Under the pieces are notes generated by a model. That model was not told the DNA's origin. It saw only the letters and a program-made list of their open reading frames with translations, and ran no database searches. The position numbers and the translations under genes are program-made. A DNA stretch of 64,000 nt from Actinoalloteichus hymeniacidonis (GTDB lineage Bacteria; Actinomycetota; Actinomycetes; Mycobacteriales; Pseudonocardiaceae): contig NZ_JACHIS010000001.1 in the NCBI RefSeq assembly GCF_014203365.1, positions 682,001 to 746,000 on the forward strand, written 5' to 3'. Shown here in pieces: positions 27,355 to 35,647 of this stretch (position 1 is its first letter; every line of letters begins with the position of its first letter).

Positions 27355-28011
27355 TTAGATTAGGCGGCTGGTGTAGCCGACATCGACCAGCCGGTCGTAT
27401 GCGGCCTGCACATCGGCGGGCATCTCCTGTTCGATGGCGAAGCCGCGTTTGGCGTACTCGGTGATCCGTTGGGTGTCGCCCACCAGCATGTTGATCACGC
27501 GGTTGACGTCGCCGATGCTGTCGACATACTCGTCCAGCGGCAACGGCTGGGAACTGCACAGCACGTTGACCTCCGGCCAGACTTTCCGACACGTCGCATA
27601 CGCCCGTCGCTGCTGGTAGGGCCGCGAGATCAGCAGGATCGATGTCGGCGCGATCCCAGCGGCGGTCAAGACCGCGCGGCTGTAGGCAAGGTTCTGGTGG
27701 GTGTTGGTTGCCTCGGTCTCCACTGTGATCGACTCGGTCGGCACACCGAGGCTGTTCGCGTGCTCGCGGTAATGCACGGCCTCCCCGCGCGGGAACCTCT
27801 CGATCGTGGTGGGCGCGTTCGCACCGGTGAACACGATCCGACCGAACAGGCCCTGGTGGTACAGCTCAGCGGCGTAGGTGGCCACACCGAGATCGTGGCT
27901 GCCCAAGCCGATGCAGACATCGACCCGGCGCAGTTCGTGGTGCATGTCGTGGTAGGCCCACAGAGTCTCGACATCGGCGCGAACGGCGTGCGGAACAGCG
28001 GTCGTCGACAT
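27355..28011 (-). CDS. YdcF/SanA-like (DUF218) family protein
   Basis: A 218-residue protein of the DUF218/YdcF family, recognised from VCIGLGSHDLGVATYAAELY, IVFTGANAP, ETEATNTHQNLAYSRAVL and ILLISRPYQQRRAYATCRKVWP. The conserved Glu-Asn-T motif of the family (here EATNTHQN) is kept. No signal peptide or membrane span, so it is cytoplasmic, like E. coli YdcF, which binds a nucleotide-like ligand; the reaction is unknown. It begins 9 bases after the stop of the XRE-type regulator and is probably co-transcribed with it. Codon use is less GC-extreme than in flanking genes, in line with the neighbouring RiPP cassette. Confidence 0.85.
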   Translation of the reverse strand: MSTTAVPHAVRADVETLWAYHDMHHELRRVDVCIGLGSHDLGVATYAAELYHQGLFGRIVFTGANAPTTIERFPRGEAVHYREHANSLGVPTESITVETEATNTHQNLAYSRAVLTAAGIAPTSILLISRPYQQRRAYATCRKVWPEVNVLCSSQPLPLDEYVDSIGDVNRVINMLVGDTQRITEYAKRGFAIEQEMPADVQAAYDRLVDVGYTSRLI

Positions 28012-28020
28012 GCCGGGAGG

Positions 28021-29235
28021 TTACGGTTGCTGTGGGTCGGTGCCGTGCACGCCCATCCGGTAGGCGAGTTGGACGGCGTGGGGCGTCGGGCGGGGAAGCC
28101 GAATCACCTCATGAACCAGGATGCGCGACAACCGGTGGTAGCGGACCTGTTCGGGAGCGTACTGTTCGGCGCTGAGCAGCAGTGCTAGCGCATCGTCGAT
28201 CTTGTTCCACCGGACATAGGCGCGCGCTGTTTCGATGGCGTGGCGGACACGGCGTTCGGTGGGCAGGGCATCGGTGTCCAGGCGGGAGCCAAGGTCGACG
28301 GCGACTTGGATGTCGCCAAGTTCCATCGCGGCCGCGACCCGGTGGATGGCGACGTTGGTGGGGCCGAACGCGGTCCAGAGGTAGTTCGCGTCCTGGCCGA
28401 GCCGGGTGGCTGTGTGGTCGGCTTCGGCGAGGAATGTGTTCGTGTCGGTGCGGTCCTCCATTCGGGATGAGGCGACCGCGCCAACCAAATGCAGCATCCC
28501 ATACACGGAGAGGTATTCCGGTGATGCGGTGCCCAGGTCGGATTGCAGGTAGTCGGCTGCAGCGCGGGTGAGCGCAGCGGACTGTTTGAAGTCGCCGATG
28601 GACAGCAGGGCGTGGGCAACCGACCGGTACAGCGAACCGATCATCAGCGGGCTGCCGCTGGTGTTGGCTGCGGTCAGCCCCTTGGCGGCAGCGATCGCCG
28701 CGAGCTCTGCCTCGCCGAGTTTGGTGAGCAACGCGGTGGCCAAGTGGTGCGCGCTGGCCGCCAACTCGTGCGCCCGCAGACCGTCGTCGCTGCCGGCTCC
28801 GTACTGCTGACAGGCGGCTTGGGCATCGGTGATGAGCAGGGGGAGACGCTGGGTGAGCCGGGTATAGCGGGAATTCTGGTAGTCGCTCCACTGCTCGGCG
28901 ATGTCGCGGGCCAGGGAAGCCAGCCGGACCGGCTCGTCGGTGCAGGGCTGTGAGAGAAACTGCCGGTGGTCCATGAGCGCCACCCGAAGAGCGGGGAGGG
29001 TGCGGCGGCCCGGCTCTTCCGACCAGTCCATCAGGACGGGCTCGCTGATCAGATCGCCAAGATTAATGTCCAGTGCGAACGCCAAGCGGCGCAACACCGA
29101 CAGCCGGTCGAGCGGCAGCACGTCGCGCTCGACTTTGCGCAGCCAGTCCTCGGTGCGCCCCACTAGACCGCTGAGAATCGATTGGGTCAGGCCCCGCCGT
29201 CGCCGGTAGAACGCGATCCGTTCCCCGATCGTCAT
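28021..29235 (-). CDS. XRE-family helix-turn-helix regulator with TPR-like C-terminal domain
   Basis: A 404-residue regulator. The N-terminal XRE domain (IGERIAFYRRRRGLTQSILS, residues 3-22, then WLRKVERDVLPLDRLSVLRRL) is followed by about 320 mostly helical residues rich in Ala/Leu with TPR-like periodicity, a layout frequent beside actinomycete RiPP and secondary-metabolite clusters. The start is uncertain: ATG 29235 (MTIGERI) is chosen; 29247 and 29256 are also in frame. It is divergent from the graspetide precursor (29815) across a gap of about 580 bases and is the obvious candidate regulator of that cassette. The C-terminal part may bind a peptide or small ligand. Confidence 0.85.
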   Translation of the reverse strand: MTIGERIAFYRRRRGLTQSILSGLVGRTEDWLRKVERDVLPLDRLSVLRRLAFALDINLGDLISEPVLMDWSEEPGRRTLPALRVALMDHRQFLSQPCTDEPVRLASLARDIAEQWSDYQNSRYTRLTQRLPLLITDAQAACQQYGAGSDDGLRAHELAASAHHLATALLTKLGEAELAAIAAAKGLTAANTSGSPLMIGSLYRSVAHALLSIGDFKQSAALTRAAADYLQSDLGTASPEYLSVYGMLHLVGAVASSRMEDRTDTNTFLAEADHTATRLGQDANYLWTAFGPTNVAIHRVAAAMELGDIQVAVDLGSRLDTDALPTERRVRHAIETARAYVRWNKIDDALALLLSAEQYAPEQVRYHRLSRILVHEVIRLPRPTPHAVQLAYRMGVHGTDPQQP

Positions 29236-29256
29236 GCCGTCGATCATTCCTCGCAT

Positions 29257-29814
29257 GGGCCGCACCTTCCCATCGCTGGCCGCGACAGCCCCAGAGAAAC
29301 TCTCCCGGTTCATCGCTTTGGGTGCACCTAACGTCGAACGCAGTGTGATGCCTGCACGGATAGCTTGGCCCACTCGCCAGCGAGCACACCAGGGGAGCGA
29401 CCGTAATCGTGATCGCGGAAACGCACGCAATACGGAACAAAGCACCATCGTTCGCGCCGTCTTCGCTGGTTTTTCCCGCACGAATGGCGATGCTGATCAC
29501 GCCTAGGCGGCTTCACCGACCAGGCATTCCCTCTTCCTCCAGCGTGCTGAGGAGTCTGTCTATCGCGCCACGCTTTCCCTGTGAGCCGTAGAACTGCGGA
29601 AACGCTGTAGATGGCGCCGTGCACGGTGCTTCCGGTGCGCACACCTAATGACGTTGGGGAACTCGCGGCAAGCCGACACAGGCCCCAGCCCTGATCGGCT
29701 CGGGACGCGATCGAACCAATCCTCCCGTTCCGCCGTGCACGATAACTCGGCGCAAGCGAACGGGACCCAACTTGCCGGCCACAACCAGTGTTCGGTATGA
29801 GGAAAGGAACCCGA
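29257..29814. other. Divergent regulatory gap between XRE regulator and graspetide precursor
   Basis: About 560 bases without a gene-like frame on either strand; open frames give arginine/serine-rich shadows. It should carry the promoters of both units. No strong consensus promoter or long inverted repeat stands out. It is unusually long for a divergent gap in this genome, and a short peptide or small RNA is not excluded. Confidence 0.4.
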
Positions 29815-30168
29815 ATGACAGCGACCATTGCGCCAGTCGAGTTCGCCGAGGACCCGATAGCCTCGCACTCCGCGCAGTTCCCTTTGGCGCGTTCGTTTAG
29901 CCAGCCCTCGGTCGACGGTGTGCCGTCGTCCGCAGAGCTGCGACCATGGAATCTGCGCGCGATGCAGGTGCCCAGGGCAGCGGTGCACCCGCTGCCCGAG
30001 TACAGGTACGACCATGAGCAGCAGGCCGCGGTCACCCCGGACGGCCACACGCTGATCGACATCGTCGATGCGACCGCAAACTCGGTGACGGACAACGACG
30101 GCGACGAGGGAAGGTCAGAGGACTGGACCTATGATTTCGCCCCCGACCAGCCGTTCCCTGCCCGATGA
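29815..30168 (+). CDS. tgmA: ATP-grasp-modified RiPP (graspetide) precursor peptide
   Basis: A 117-residue precursor of the ATP-grasp-target RiPP family (TIGR04186-like). The leader has an N-terminal variable part, the motif RPWNLRAM (43-50; compare PFxLRxM in the family) and the Tyr-Asp/Gln/Asp-Gly block YRYDHEQQAAVTPDG (63-77). The core, about 78-117, offers hydroxyl donors (T79, T87, S90, T92, S101, T105) and acid acceptors (D82, D85, D93, D95, D97, E98, E102, D103, D107, D111), as needed for side-chain ester crosslinks. D95-G96 is a candidate aspartimide site. ATG 29815 has GGAAAGG 7 bases upstream and gives the family-like start MTATIAP. The end overlaps tgmB by ATGA. Confidence 0.85.
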   Translation: MTATIAPVEFAEDPIASHSAQFPLARSFSQPSVDGVPSSAELRPWNLRAMQVPRAAVHPLPEYRYDHEQQAAVTPDGHTLIDIVDATANSVTDNDGDEGRSEDWTYDFAPDQPFPAR

Positions 30169-31118
30169 CGGTTCTGATCCTGACGCGTGAGTTCGACATG
30201 AGCGCTGACCACTTGGTGCGTGCACTGCGAGAACGTGAAATTGATGTGTGTCGGATAAACACGGCCTGGTTCCCTTCGCAGCTCAGCCTCTCGGCTGAGC
30301 TGCGAAGCGGGCGCTGGTCCGGAACGCTGAACACGGAACACCGCACGCTCGACCTCGACGAGGTGCGGGCCGTCTGGTACCGCAGCCCGGAGGCGTACCA
30401 GCTTCCCGCCGAACTCAGCGCGGCCGAGCGACACCACGCATTCATGGAAGCGAAATACGGACTCGGCGGAGTGCTCACCTCGCTTCCGGCGTTGTGGGTG
30501 AACCATCCTGCCCGTGCCGCAGGCGCGGCGTACAAGCCGGTTCAGCTCGTGACCGCGTCCCGGTCGGGGCTCCGCGTGCCCGACACCGTGATTACGAACG
30601 AGCCGTCGACCGTACGGTCGTTCACCGACCGCGGCAAGACGATTACCAAGCTGCTTGGGGCATCGTCGATCTACGAAGAAGGGAAACGCAAGGTCGGGTT
30701 CACTCGGCTTGTCGACGAAAAGGACCTCGCCGACCTACGAGGTATCGAGGTCACTACCCACTGTTTCCAAAGCTGGGTGTCGAAGTCCTTTGAGACTCGC
30801 GTGACAGTGGTCGGTGACAGGATGACTGCGGTAGCCATCCGTGCGGGAAGCGCGAGCAGCTATGTCGACTGGCGCACGGATTACGACGCGTTGTCGTACG
30901 AGCTGACCGAGATGCCCGACGAGGTCGCCAGCGGTGTTCGCCGGCTGATGGACAACCTTGGGCTGAAGTACGGAGCGCTCGACTTCGTGGTCACTCCTGA
31001 CGGCGAATGGATATTTCTTGAGGTCAACCCCACTGGTCAGTACGGGTGGATTGAAGCCAAGACAGGGGCGGCACTGACTGACCAACTCGCCGAACTACTC
31101 GGGGAAGGGACACCGTGA
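30165..31118 (+). CDS. tgmB: ATP-grasp ribosomal peptide maturase
   Basis: A 317-residue ATP-grasp ligase of the graspetide type (MvdD/TgmB, GRASP_SAV_5884-like). It activates Asp/Glu side chains of the precursor as acyl-phosphates and links them to Ser/Thr hydroxyls or Lys amines. Visible parts: N-terminal pre-ATP-grasp fold (VLILTREFDMSADHLVRAL), AVWYRSPEAY, SLPALWVNHPARAAGAAYKP, the nucleotide-binding region (KTITKLLGASSIYEEGKRK), FQSWVSKSFETRVTVVGD, and the metal-binding end GALDFVVTPDGEWIFLEVNPTGQYGWIE in two parts (the E/N of FLEVNP bind Mg). It overlaps tgmA and tgmC by ATGA and GTGA, so all three are coupled. Confidence 0.92.
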   Translation: MTVLILTREFDMSADHLVRALREREIDVCRINTAWFPSQLSLSAELRSGRWSGTLNTEHRTLDLDEVRAVWYRSPEAYQLPAELSAAERHHAFMEAKYGLGGVLTSLPALWVNHPARAAGAAYKPVQLVTASRSGLRVPDTVITNEPSTVRSFTDRGKTITKLLGASSIYEEGKRKVGFTRLVDEKDLADLRGIEVTTHCFQSWVSKSFETRVTVVGDRMTAVAIRAGSASSYVDWRTDYDALSYELTEMPDEVASGVRRLMDNLGLKYGALDFVVTPDGEWIFLEVNPTGQYGWIEAKTGAALTDQLAELLGEGTP

Positions 31119-32269
31119 TAGCGACAGATGTCGATTGGGCCACCCGAGCCCACCGGCTCGCCAACGCGCTCAAGGAGCGTGGTGACCTCCGGACCGAAGC
31201 TTGGCACGGTGCCGTCGCTTCGGTTCCCCGGCATGTGCTCGTGCCGAAGGCGTACCAGCAGGACAGCCAGACCGGACAGTGGCGCGGAATCGACATGGCC
31301 TCGCCGGAAGGTCTCGACCTGGTGTACTCGCTGGAAACCCTGGTCACCGCGCTTGATGAACGGAACGGGAGTCAGTACGCGGTGTCGTCGAGTACGAAAC
31401 CGGATCTCATGGTGCGGATGCTCGAACTACTCGACGTCGACGACACGCACCGCGTATTGGAGATTGGGACTGGTACGGGCTATAACGCCGCGTTGCTGAC
31501 GCAACGCCTCGGTGACGACCAGGTGTTCAGCGTCGATGTTGACGCCGGTCTCGTGAACGGGGCCCGCGAGCGGCTCGCCGAGTTCGGTTGCCATCCGACG
31601 ATCGCCGCAGCGGACGGTGAACAGGGCCTACCCGACCACGCGCCATATGACCGGATCATCGCGACGTGCTCGGTTCCGGCCGTTCCTTGGCTGTGGGCCG
31701 AACAGCTCGTCGAGGACGGCCGAGTGTTGGTCGACCTCAAGCTCGCTATCGGCGCAGGCAATCTGGTGTACCTGAACCGGAAACCGGGGCGGCTCGAAGG
31801 TCGGTTCACCGAAAGGTGGGCGGCGTTCATGGCGATGCGGCACGAGCGAGACGTCGTTACGGAGAACCGGCCGCGGTGCACCGATCGCGCCGAGCGCACC
31901 ACCAACACGCCGGCGCAACCGTGGTGGTCGCACCGTGTTGTCTGGTTTCTGGCGCAGTTCGCTCTACCACGTGGCGTCACCTACGGGATGCGTCTCGATC
32001 CGGACACCAGACAACCCACTGCGGCGACGCTGTCCAGTCCGGATGGTTCCTGGGCCGAAGTGACCCTCGACGAGGTCGACGGTGCCCACCGGGTCGCCGA
32101 GGCGGGGATCACGGCACTGTGGGCCGCTGTGGAACAGGCATACGAGCAGTGGCGCGAACTAGGTGAACCAGACTGGCCTCGCCTGGGGCTGACCGTCACT
32201 CCGGGTGGACAGCAAGTGTGGCTCGACGAACCCGACGGCGAACACCTGTGGACGCTGCCAACGGTGTGA
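31115..32269 (+). CDS. tgmC: PCMT-like methyltransferase of ATP-grasp RiPP system
   Basis: A 384-residue SAM-dependent methyltransferase homologous to protein-L-isoaspartate O-methyltransferase, with an extra C-terminal domain typical of the graspetide-associated family (TIGR04188-like). SAM motif I is LEIGTGTGYN (115-124); SSSTKPDLMVRML (91-103) corresponds to the PCMT substrate loop; FSVDVDAGLV and DRIIATCSVPAVPWLW follow. Characterised homologues methylate an Asp in the crosslinked peptide, which then cyclises to an aspartimide (fuscimiditide-type chemistry). Residues 230-384 (AQPWWSHRVVWFLAQFALP onward) probably bind the modified core. GTG 31115 overlaps the tgmB stop. Last gene of the cassette, followed by a strong terminator. 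Confidence 0.92.
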   Translation: MIATDVDWATRAHRLANALKERGDLRTEAWHGAVASVPRHVLVPKAYQQDSQTGQWRGIDMASPEGLDLVYSLETLVTALDERNGSQYAVSSSTKPDLMVRMLELLDVDDTHRVLEIGTGTGYNAALLTQRLGDDQVFSVDVDAGLVNGARERLAEFGCHPTIAAADGEQGLPDHAPYDRIIATCSVPAVPWLWAEQLVEDGRVLVDLKLAIGAGNLVYLNRKPGRLEGRFTERWAAFMAMRHERDVVTENRPRCTDRAERTTNTPAQPWWSHRVVWFLAQFALPRGVTYGMRLDPDTRQPTAATLSSPDGSWAEVTLDEVDGAHRVAEAGITALWAAVEQAYEQWRELGEPDWPRLGLTVTPGGQQVWLDEPDGEHLWTLPTV

Positions 32270-32308
32270 CTGGCGACGCCTTCATACCGGTGTACCCCTG
32301 GATAACGA

Positions 32309-32348
32309 ACAGCGCCCCTCGTGCCAACGCAGGCATGAGGGGCGCTGT
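32309..32348 (+). terminator. Terminator of the graspetide cassette
   Basis: A 17-bp stem with one G-U pair (32309-32325 against 32332-32348) and loop AACGCA lies 40 bases after the tgmC stop. It is among the strongest hairpins in the window. Confidence 0.9.
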
Positions 32349-32837
32349 CGGTTGACCACGCGAGCGGGACGACGGTGCGTAGCCACGAGATGAAGCGATC
32401 AGAAGTTGTAGCCAGTGGTTCGGGGCCCGCCTCAGTACTGGCCTCCAGGTCTCGAAGCTGTCTCTGCTTCGGATTCGATCGATCGTCGAGCGCTGGGGCG
32501 AATCGATTCGATCGGTTTCTTCGGCCGTGCTGCGCGGGACGTCGTCGGTCACGGACCGTCGCCGCAGTCTCGTGGCGGGGTGGGTAAATCGGCGATCGCC
32601 AGGCGGGTGGCTGTGTCGAGACGGTCACCGGGCGTGGCGTGAACACGGTTTCGTGCTCACAGAACGTTAGCCGAGTTAAGGTTTCAAATGAGCATACTTT
32701 TGCTGAGATGGTTCACAAGTGTGCCTGGATGTGTTGCTCTGATCGGGTGTTCGGGCCGAAAGGTCCTGGTATTTCACCTTGACGAGTGAGCTGCACCACC
32801 TTAGTTTGATGAACCACCCAACGAAGCGAGGTTCTCG
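32349..32837 (+). promoter_or_regulatory. Intergenic region with promoter of the sugar ABC / xylA operon
   Basis: About 490 bases without a gene-like frame. Near the right end TTGACG (32779-32784) and TAGTTT (32802-32807), 17 bp apart, form a plausible promoter; GCGAGG (32826-32831) precedes the GTG start at 32838. At 32639-32660 an imperfect dyad, GTGAACACG-N4-CGTGCTCAC, could be an operator. The segment 32660-32720 is distinctly A/T-rich. The right boundary of the graspetide island probably lies here. Confidence 0.5.
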
Positions 32838-34091
32838 GTGCGAGGCAAGCAGGATCGCCCGGTCGATCAGGCCGGGCTGCGCAAGGCGAACCTTGCGTTG
32901 ATCCTCGACCTCTTGCGCACCCGAGGCAGACAGTCCCGCGCGCAGCTCGCCGGACTCAGCAATCTGAGCAAGGCCACCGTGTCGAATCTCGTCGCCGAAC
33001 TCGAGATTCGCGACCTCGTCCGGCCCGCGGGCATCGTCGCGGGACGCCAGGGCCGACCCGGGATGCTCGTCGAGGTACAGCCCCGGACGGTGTGCGGCAT
33101 CGGCCTGGAGGTCAACGTCGACTACCTGGCTGCCACCGCCATCGACCTGACCGGCGAGGTGATCCACGAGTCCCGCGTCCCGCTGGACGTGATCGCCCTC
33201 GGCCCGGAACGCTGCCTCGACGAACTCGCCAAGCTGGCCACCGACGTGCTGTCCACAGTCGAGAAACAGGGCGCCTGGACCGCCGGGATCACCATCGCGG
33301 TACCCGGCTTGATCGACCCGGTCACCGGTGTCGTGCAGCTCGCTCCGAACCTGCGCTGGCGCCAGGTCCCGATGGCCGACGGGCTGGCCGGTCGGATCGG
33401 CTACTCGCTGGCCGGGATCGTCGTCGACAACGACGCGAACCTCGCCGCACTGGCCGAGCAGACCACCGGCAGCGTGGTCGGCGTGACGGACCTGCTCTAC
33501 ATCACCGGTGCTGCGGGCATCGGCGGCGGGATCATCGCCGACGGGGTGCCGCTGCGCGGCGCCTTCGGCTCGGCGGGCGAGGTCGGCCACATCGCGATGG
33601 ATCCGGGCGGCCTGTACTGCCCCTGCGGTTCGCGGGGCTGCTGGGAGACCCAGGTCGGATTGATCGCGCTGCTGCGCGCGGTCTCCACCCACGAGGACCC
33701 GGTCCGCGATCCCTCGCTCGATCTCGAACAACGACTCACGATCATCCGGACGCGTGCCGAGCGCGGCGACCGCCGCACCCTCGACGCGCTCCAGCAGATC
33801 GGCTCGGCACTGGGCATCGGCCTGTCGATCCTGGTCAACGTCCTCAATCCGGCGGTCGTCGTCCTCGGCGGCTACTTCGCGACCCTCCAGGAATGGCTCA
33901 TCGAGCCCGCCCGACGCGAGGTCGCCGCCCGGGTGCTCGGCCCGGAGGCCGCGGGCGCCCGATTGGTGCCCTCGCAACTCGGCTTCAGCGCCGGTAGCCG
34001 AGGCGGAGCCCACGCGGCGATGCGGCGGGTGCTCGACGACCCCACTCTTGCCCCGGTTCAGAAAGCGGAAGCGACGGAGGCTCCGGCATGA
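32838..34091 (+). CDS. ROK family transcriptional regulator of sugar uptake operon
   Basis: A 417-residue ROK protein. N-terminal winged helix (about 15-75: LILDLLRTRGRQSRAQLAG, then LSKATVSNLVAELEIRDLV), then the sugar-kinase-like domain: CGIGLEVNVDYLAATAIDL, VDNDANLAALAEQTTG, GAAGIGGGIIADG, and the zinc-site cysteines in CPCGSRGCWETQVG. It is the first gene of the operon and overlaps the ABC ATPase by ATGA, so it probably autoregulates and senses the transported sugar (xylose or an oligosaccharide, inferred from xylA downstream). GTG 32838 has GCGAGG at good spacing. Confidence 0.92.
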   Translation: MRGKQDRPVDQAGLRKANLALILDLLRTRGRQSRAQLAGLSNLSKATVSNLVAELEIRDLVRPAGIVAGRQGRPGMLVEVQPRTVCGIGLEVNVDYLAATAIDLTGEVIHESRVPLDVIALGPERCLDELAKLATDVLSTVEKQGAWTAGITIAVPGLIDPVTGVVQLAPNLRWRQVPMADGLAGRIGYSLAGIVVDNDANLAALAEQTTGSVVGVTDLLYITGAAGIGGGIIADGVPLRGAFGSAGEVGHIAMDPGGLYCPCGSRGCWETQVGLIALLRAVSTHEDPVRDPSLDLEQRLTIIRTRAERGDRRTLDALQQIGSALGIGLSILVNVLNPAVVVLGGYFATLQEWLIEPARREVAARVLGPEAAGARLVPSQLGFSAGSRGGAHAAMRRVLDDPTLAPVQKAEATEAPA

Positions 34092-35647
34092 CAGACCAGG
34101 ACTCCTTGCGGGAGTCGACCCCGACGGCAGGCCAGGCCGGGGAGGCCGAGGTCCTGCTGGAGATGACCGACATCGTCAAGATCTTCCCCGGTGTCCGGGC
34201 GTTGGACGGTGTGCAGCTGAGCGTCAAGGCGGGCGAGGTGCACTGCCTGCTCGGCCAGAACGGCGCAGGCAAGTCGACGCTGATCAAGGTGCTCGCGGGC
34301 GCCCACCAACCGGATGAGGGCGAGATCCGGTGGCGTGGCGAACCCGCGAAGCTCAGCTCGCCGGTCGCGGCCCTGCGGCTCGGCGTGGCCACCATGTACC
34401 AGGAGTTAGACCTGGTGCCCGGCCTCTCGGTCGCGGAGAACATCTTCCTCGGGCACGAGCTCGCCAAGGTCGGGTTCACCCGCCGCCGCGCCGCCGCCAC
34501 GGCGGCCGCCGACCTGATGCGCAGGCTCGGACACCCCGAGATCCGGCCGAGTGCCGAGGTCGGCGGACTCTCCGCAGCGGGCCAGCAGCTCGTCTCGATG
34601 GCCAGGGCACTCGCACACAACGCCCGGCTGATCGTGATGGATGAACCCACCGCCGCCCTGGCTGCCGACGAGGTGGACAACCTGTTCCGCATCGTCGAGG
34701 AGCTCACCGCAGACGGGGTCGCCGTCGTCTACATCTCGCACCGGATGGAGGAGATCCGCCGGATCGGCCATCGGGTCACGGTGCTCAAGGACGGCCGGAC
34801 GGTGGCCACCGATCTCGAGGCGAGCACTCCGACCTCCGACCTGGTCGCGTTGATGACCGGCAAGGCATGGGACGCGGCCTTCCCGCAGCGGACCATGCAG
34901 ATCGCCGCCGACGCCGCCGAGGTGCTGCGGGTGGAGAACCTCAGCCGCAGCGGCGAGTTCGAGAGCATCGACTTCACCGTCCGTGAGGGCGAGGTGCTGG
35001 GCCTGGCCGGACTCGTCGGCGCTGGCCGCAGCGAGATCCTCGAGACCATCGCGGGCGCCAGGAAGCCGACGACCGGACAGGTCAGCGTGGACGGCAAGAA
35101 GCTGCGACCGGGCAGCGTCGGTTCGGCCGTAGCGGCAGGCGTCGGGCTGGCGCCGGAGGAACGTAAGAGTCAGGCCCTGCTGCTGGACATGTCGGTGGCG
35201 CACAACGTGACGCTGGCCAGCCTGCCCCGGTACAGCAAGCTCGGCTTCTCCGAGCGCCGCCGGGAATTGGCGGACTCCGAGGAGAAGCTCAAGGAACTCG
35301 ACCTCCGCCCCGCCGATCCTCGGCGGATGATCCGCACGCTGTCCGGTGGCAACCAGCAGAAGGCCGTGGTCGCACGGTGGCTGGTGCACGGCACCCGCGT
35401 GCTGTTGCTGGACGAACCGACTCGCGGCGTCGATGTGGGCGCGCGGACCGAGCTGTATCGACTCATTCACGAATTGGCCGCCAGCGGTGTCGCTGTGGTC
35501 CTGGTCTCCAGTGAGGTACCGGAGGTTCTCGGGCTCGCCGATCGAGTGCTGGTGCTCAGAGAAGGGCACGTGGTGCGCGAGGCAAGCGCAGGAGAACTGA
35601 CCGAGGCAGATGTTCTGGACATGGTGATGGAAGGGAGTGCAGCGTGA
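34088..35647 (+). CDS. Sugar ABC transporter ATP-binding protein (RbsA/XylG-like)
   Basis: A 519-residue tandem ATPase of the CUT2 sugar-uptake family. First cassette: Walker A GQNGAGKST, signature LSAAGQQLV, Walker B LIVMDEPTAAL. Second cassette, degenerate at its P-loop as is normal (GLVGAGRSEILE), signature LSGGNQQKAVVARWL and Walker B VLLLDEPTRGVDVG. It powers pentose or related sugar import with the downstream permease and binding protein. The start overlaps the ROK gene by ATGA; the end overlaps the permease by GTGA. Acting on xylose is likely from context but not provable from the ATPase. Confidence 0.94.
   Translation: MTDQDSLRESTPTAGQAGEAEVLLEMTDIVKIFPGVRALDGVQLSVKAGEVHCLLGQNGAGKSTLIKVLAGAHQPDEGEIRWRGEPAKLSSPVAALRLGVATMYQELDLVPGLSVAENIFLGHELAKVGFTRRRAAATAAADLMRRLGHPEIRPSAEVGGLSAAGQQLVSMARALAHNARLIVMDEPTAALAADEVDNLFRIVEELTADGVAVVYISHRMEEIRRIGHRVTVLKDGRTVATDLEASTPTSDLVALMTGKAWDAAFPQRTMQIAADAAEVLRVENLSRSGEFESIDFTVREGEVLGLAGLVGAGRSEILETIAGARKPTTGQVSVDGKKLRPGSVGSAVAAGVGLAPEERKSQALLLDMSVAHNVTLASLPRYSKLGFSERRRELADSEEKLKELDLRPADPRRMIRTLSGGNQQKAVVARWLVHGTRVLLLDEPTRGVDVGARTELYRLIHELAASGVAVVLVSSEVPEVLGLADRVLVLREGHVVREASAGELTEADVLDMVMEGSAA

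Noticed and set aside
29328-30095. Minus-strand frame covering the divergent gap and the graspetide precursor.
   Set aside because: No family resemblance; it runs antisense to the precursor, which has a leader motif and ribosome binding site.
27061-32837. Attachment sites or direct repeats bounding the lower-GC graspetide island.
   Set aside because: No matching repeats, integrase or tRNA were found in the flanks by eye, so a defined mobile element cannot be claimed.
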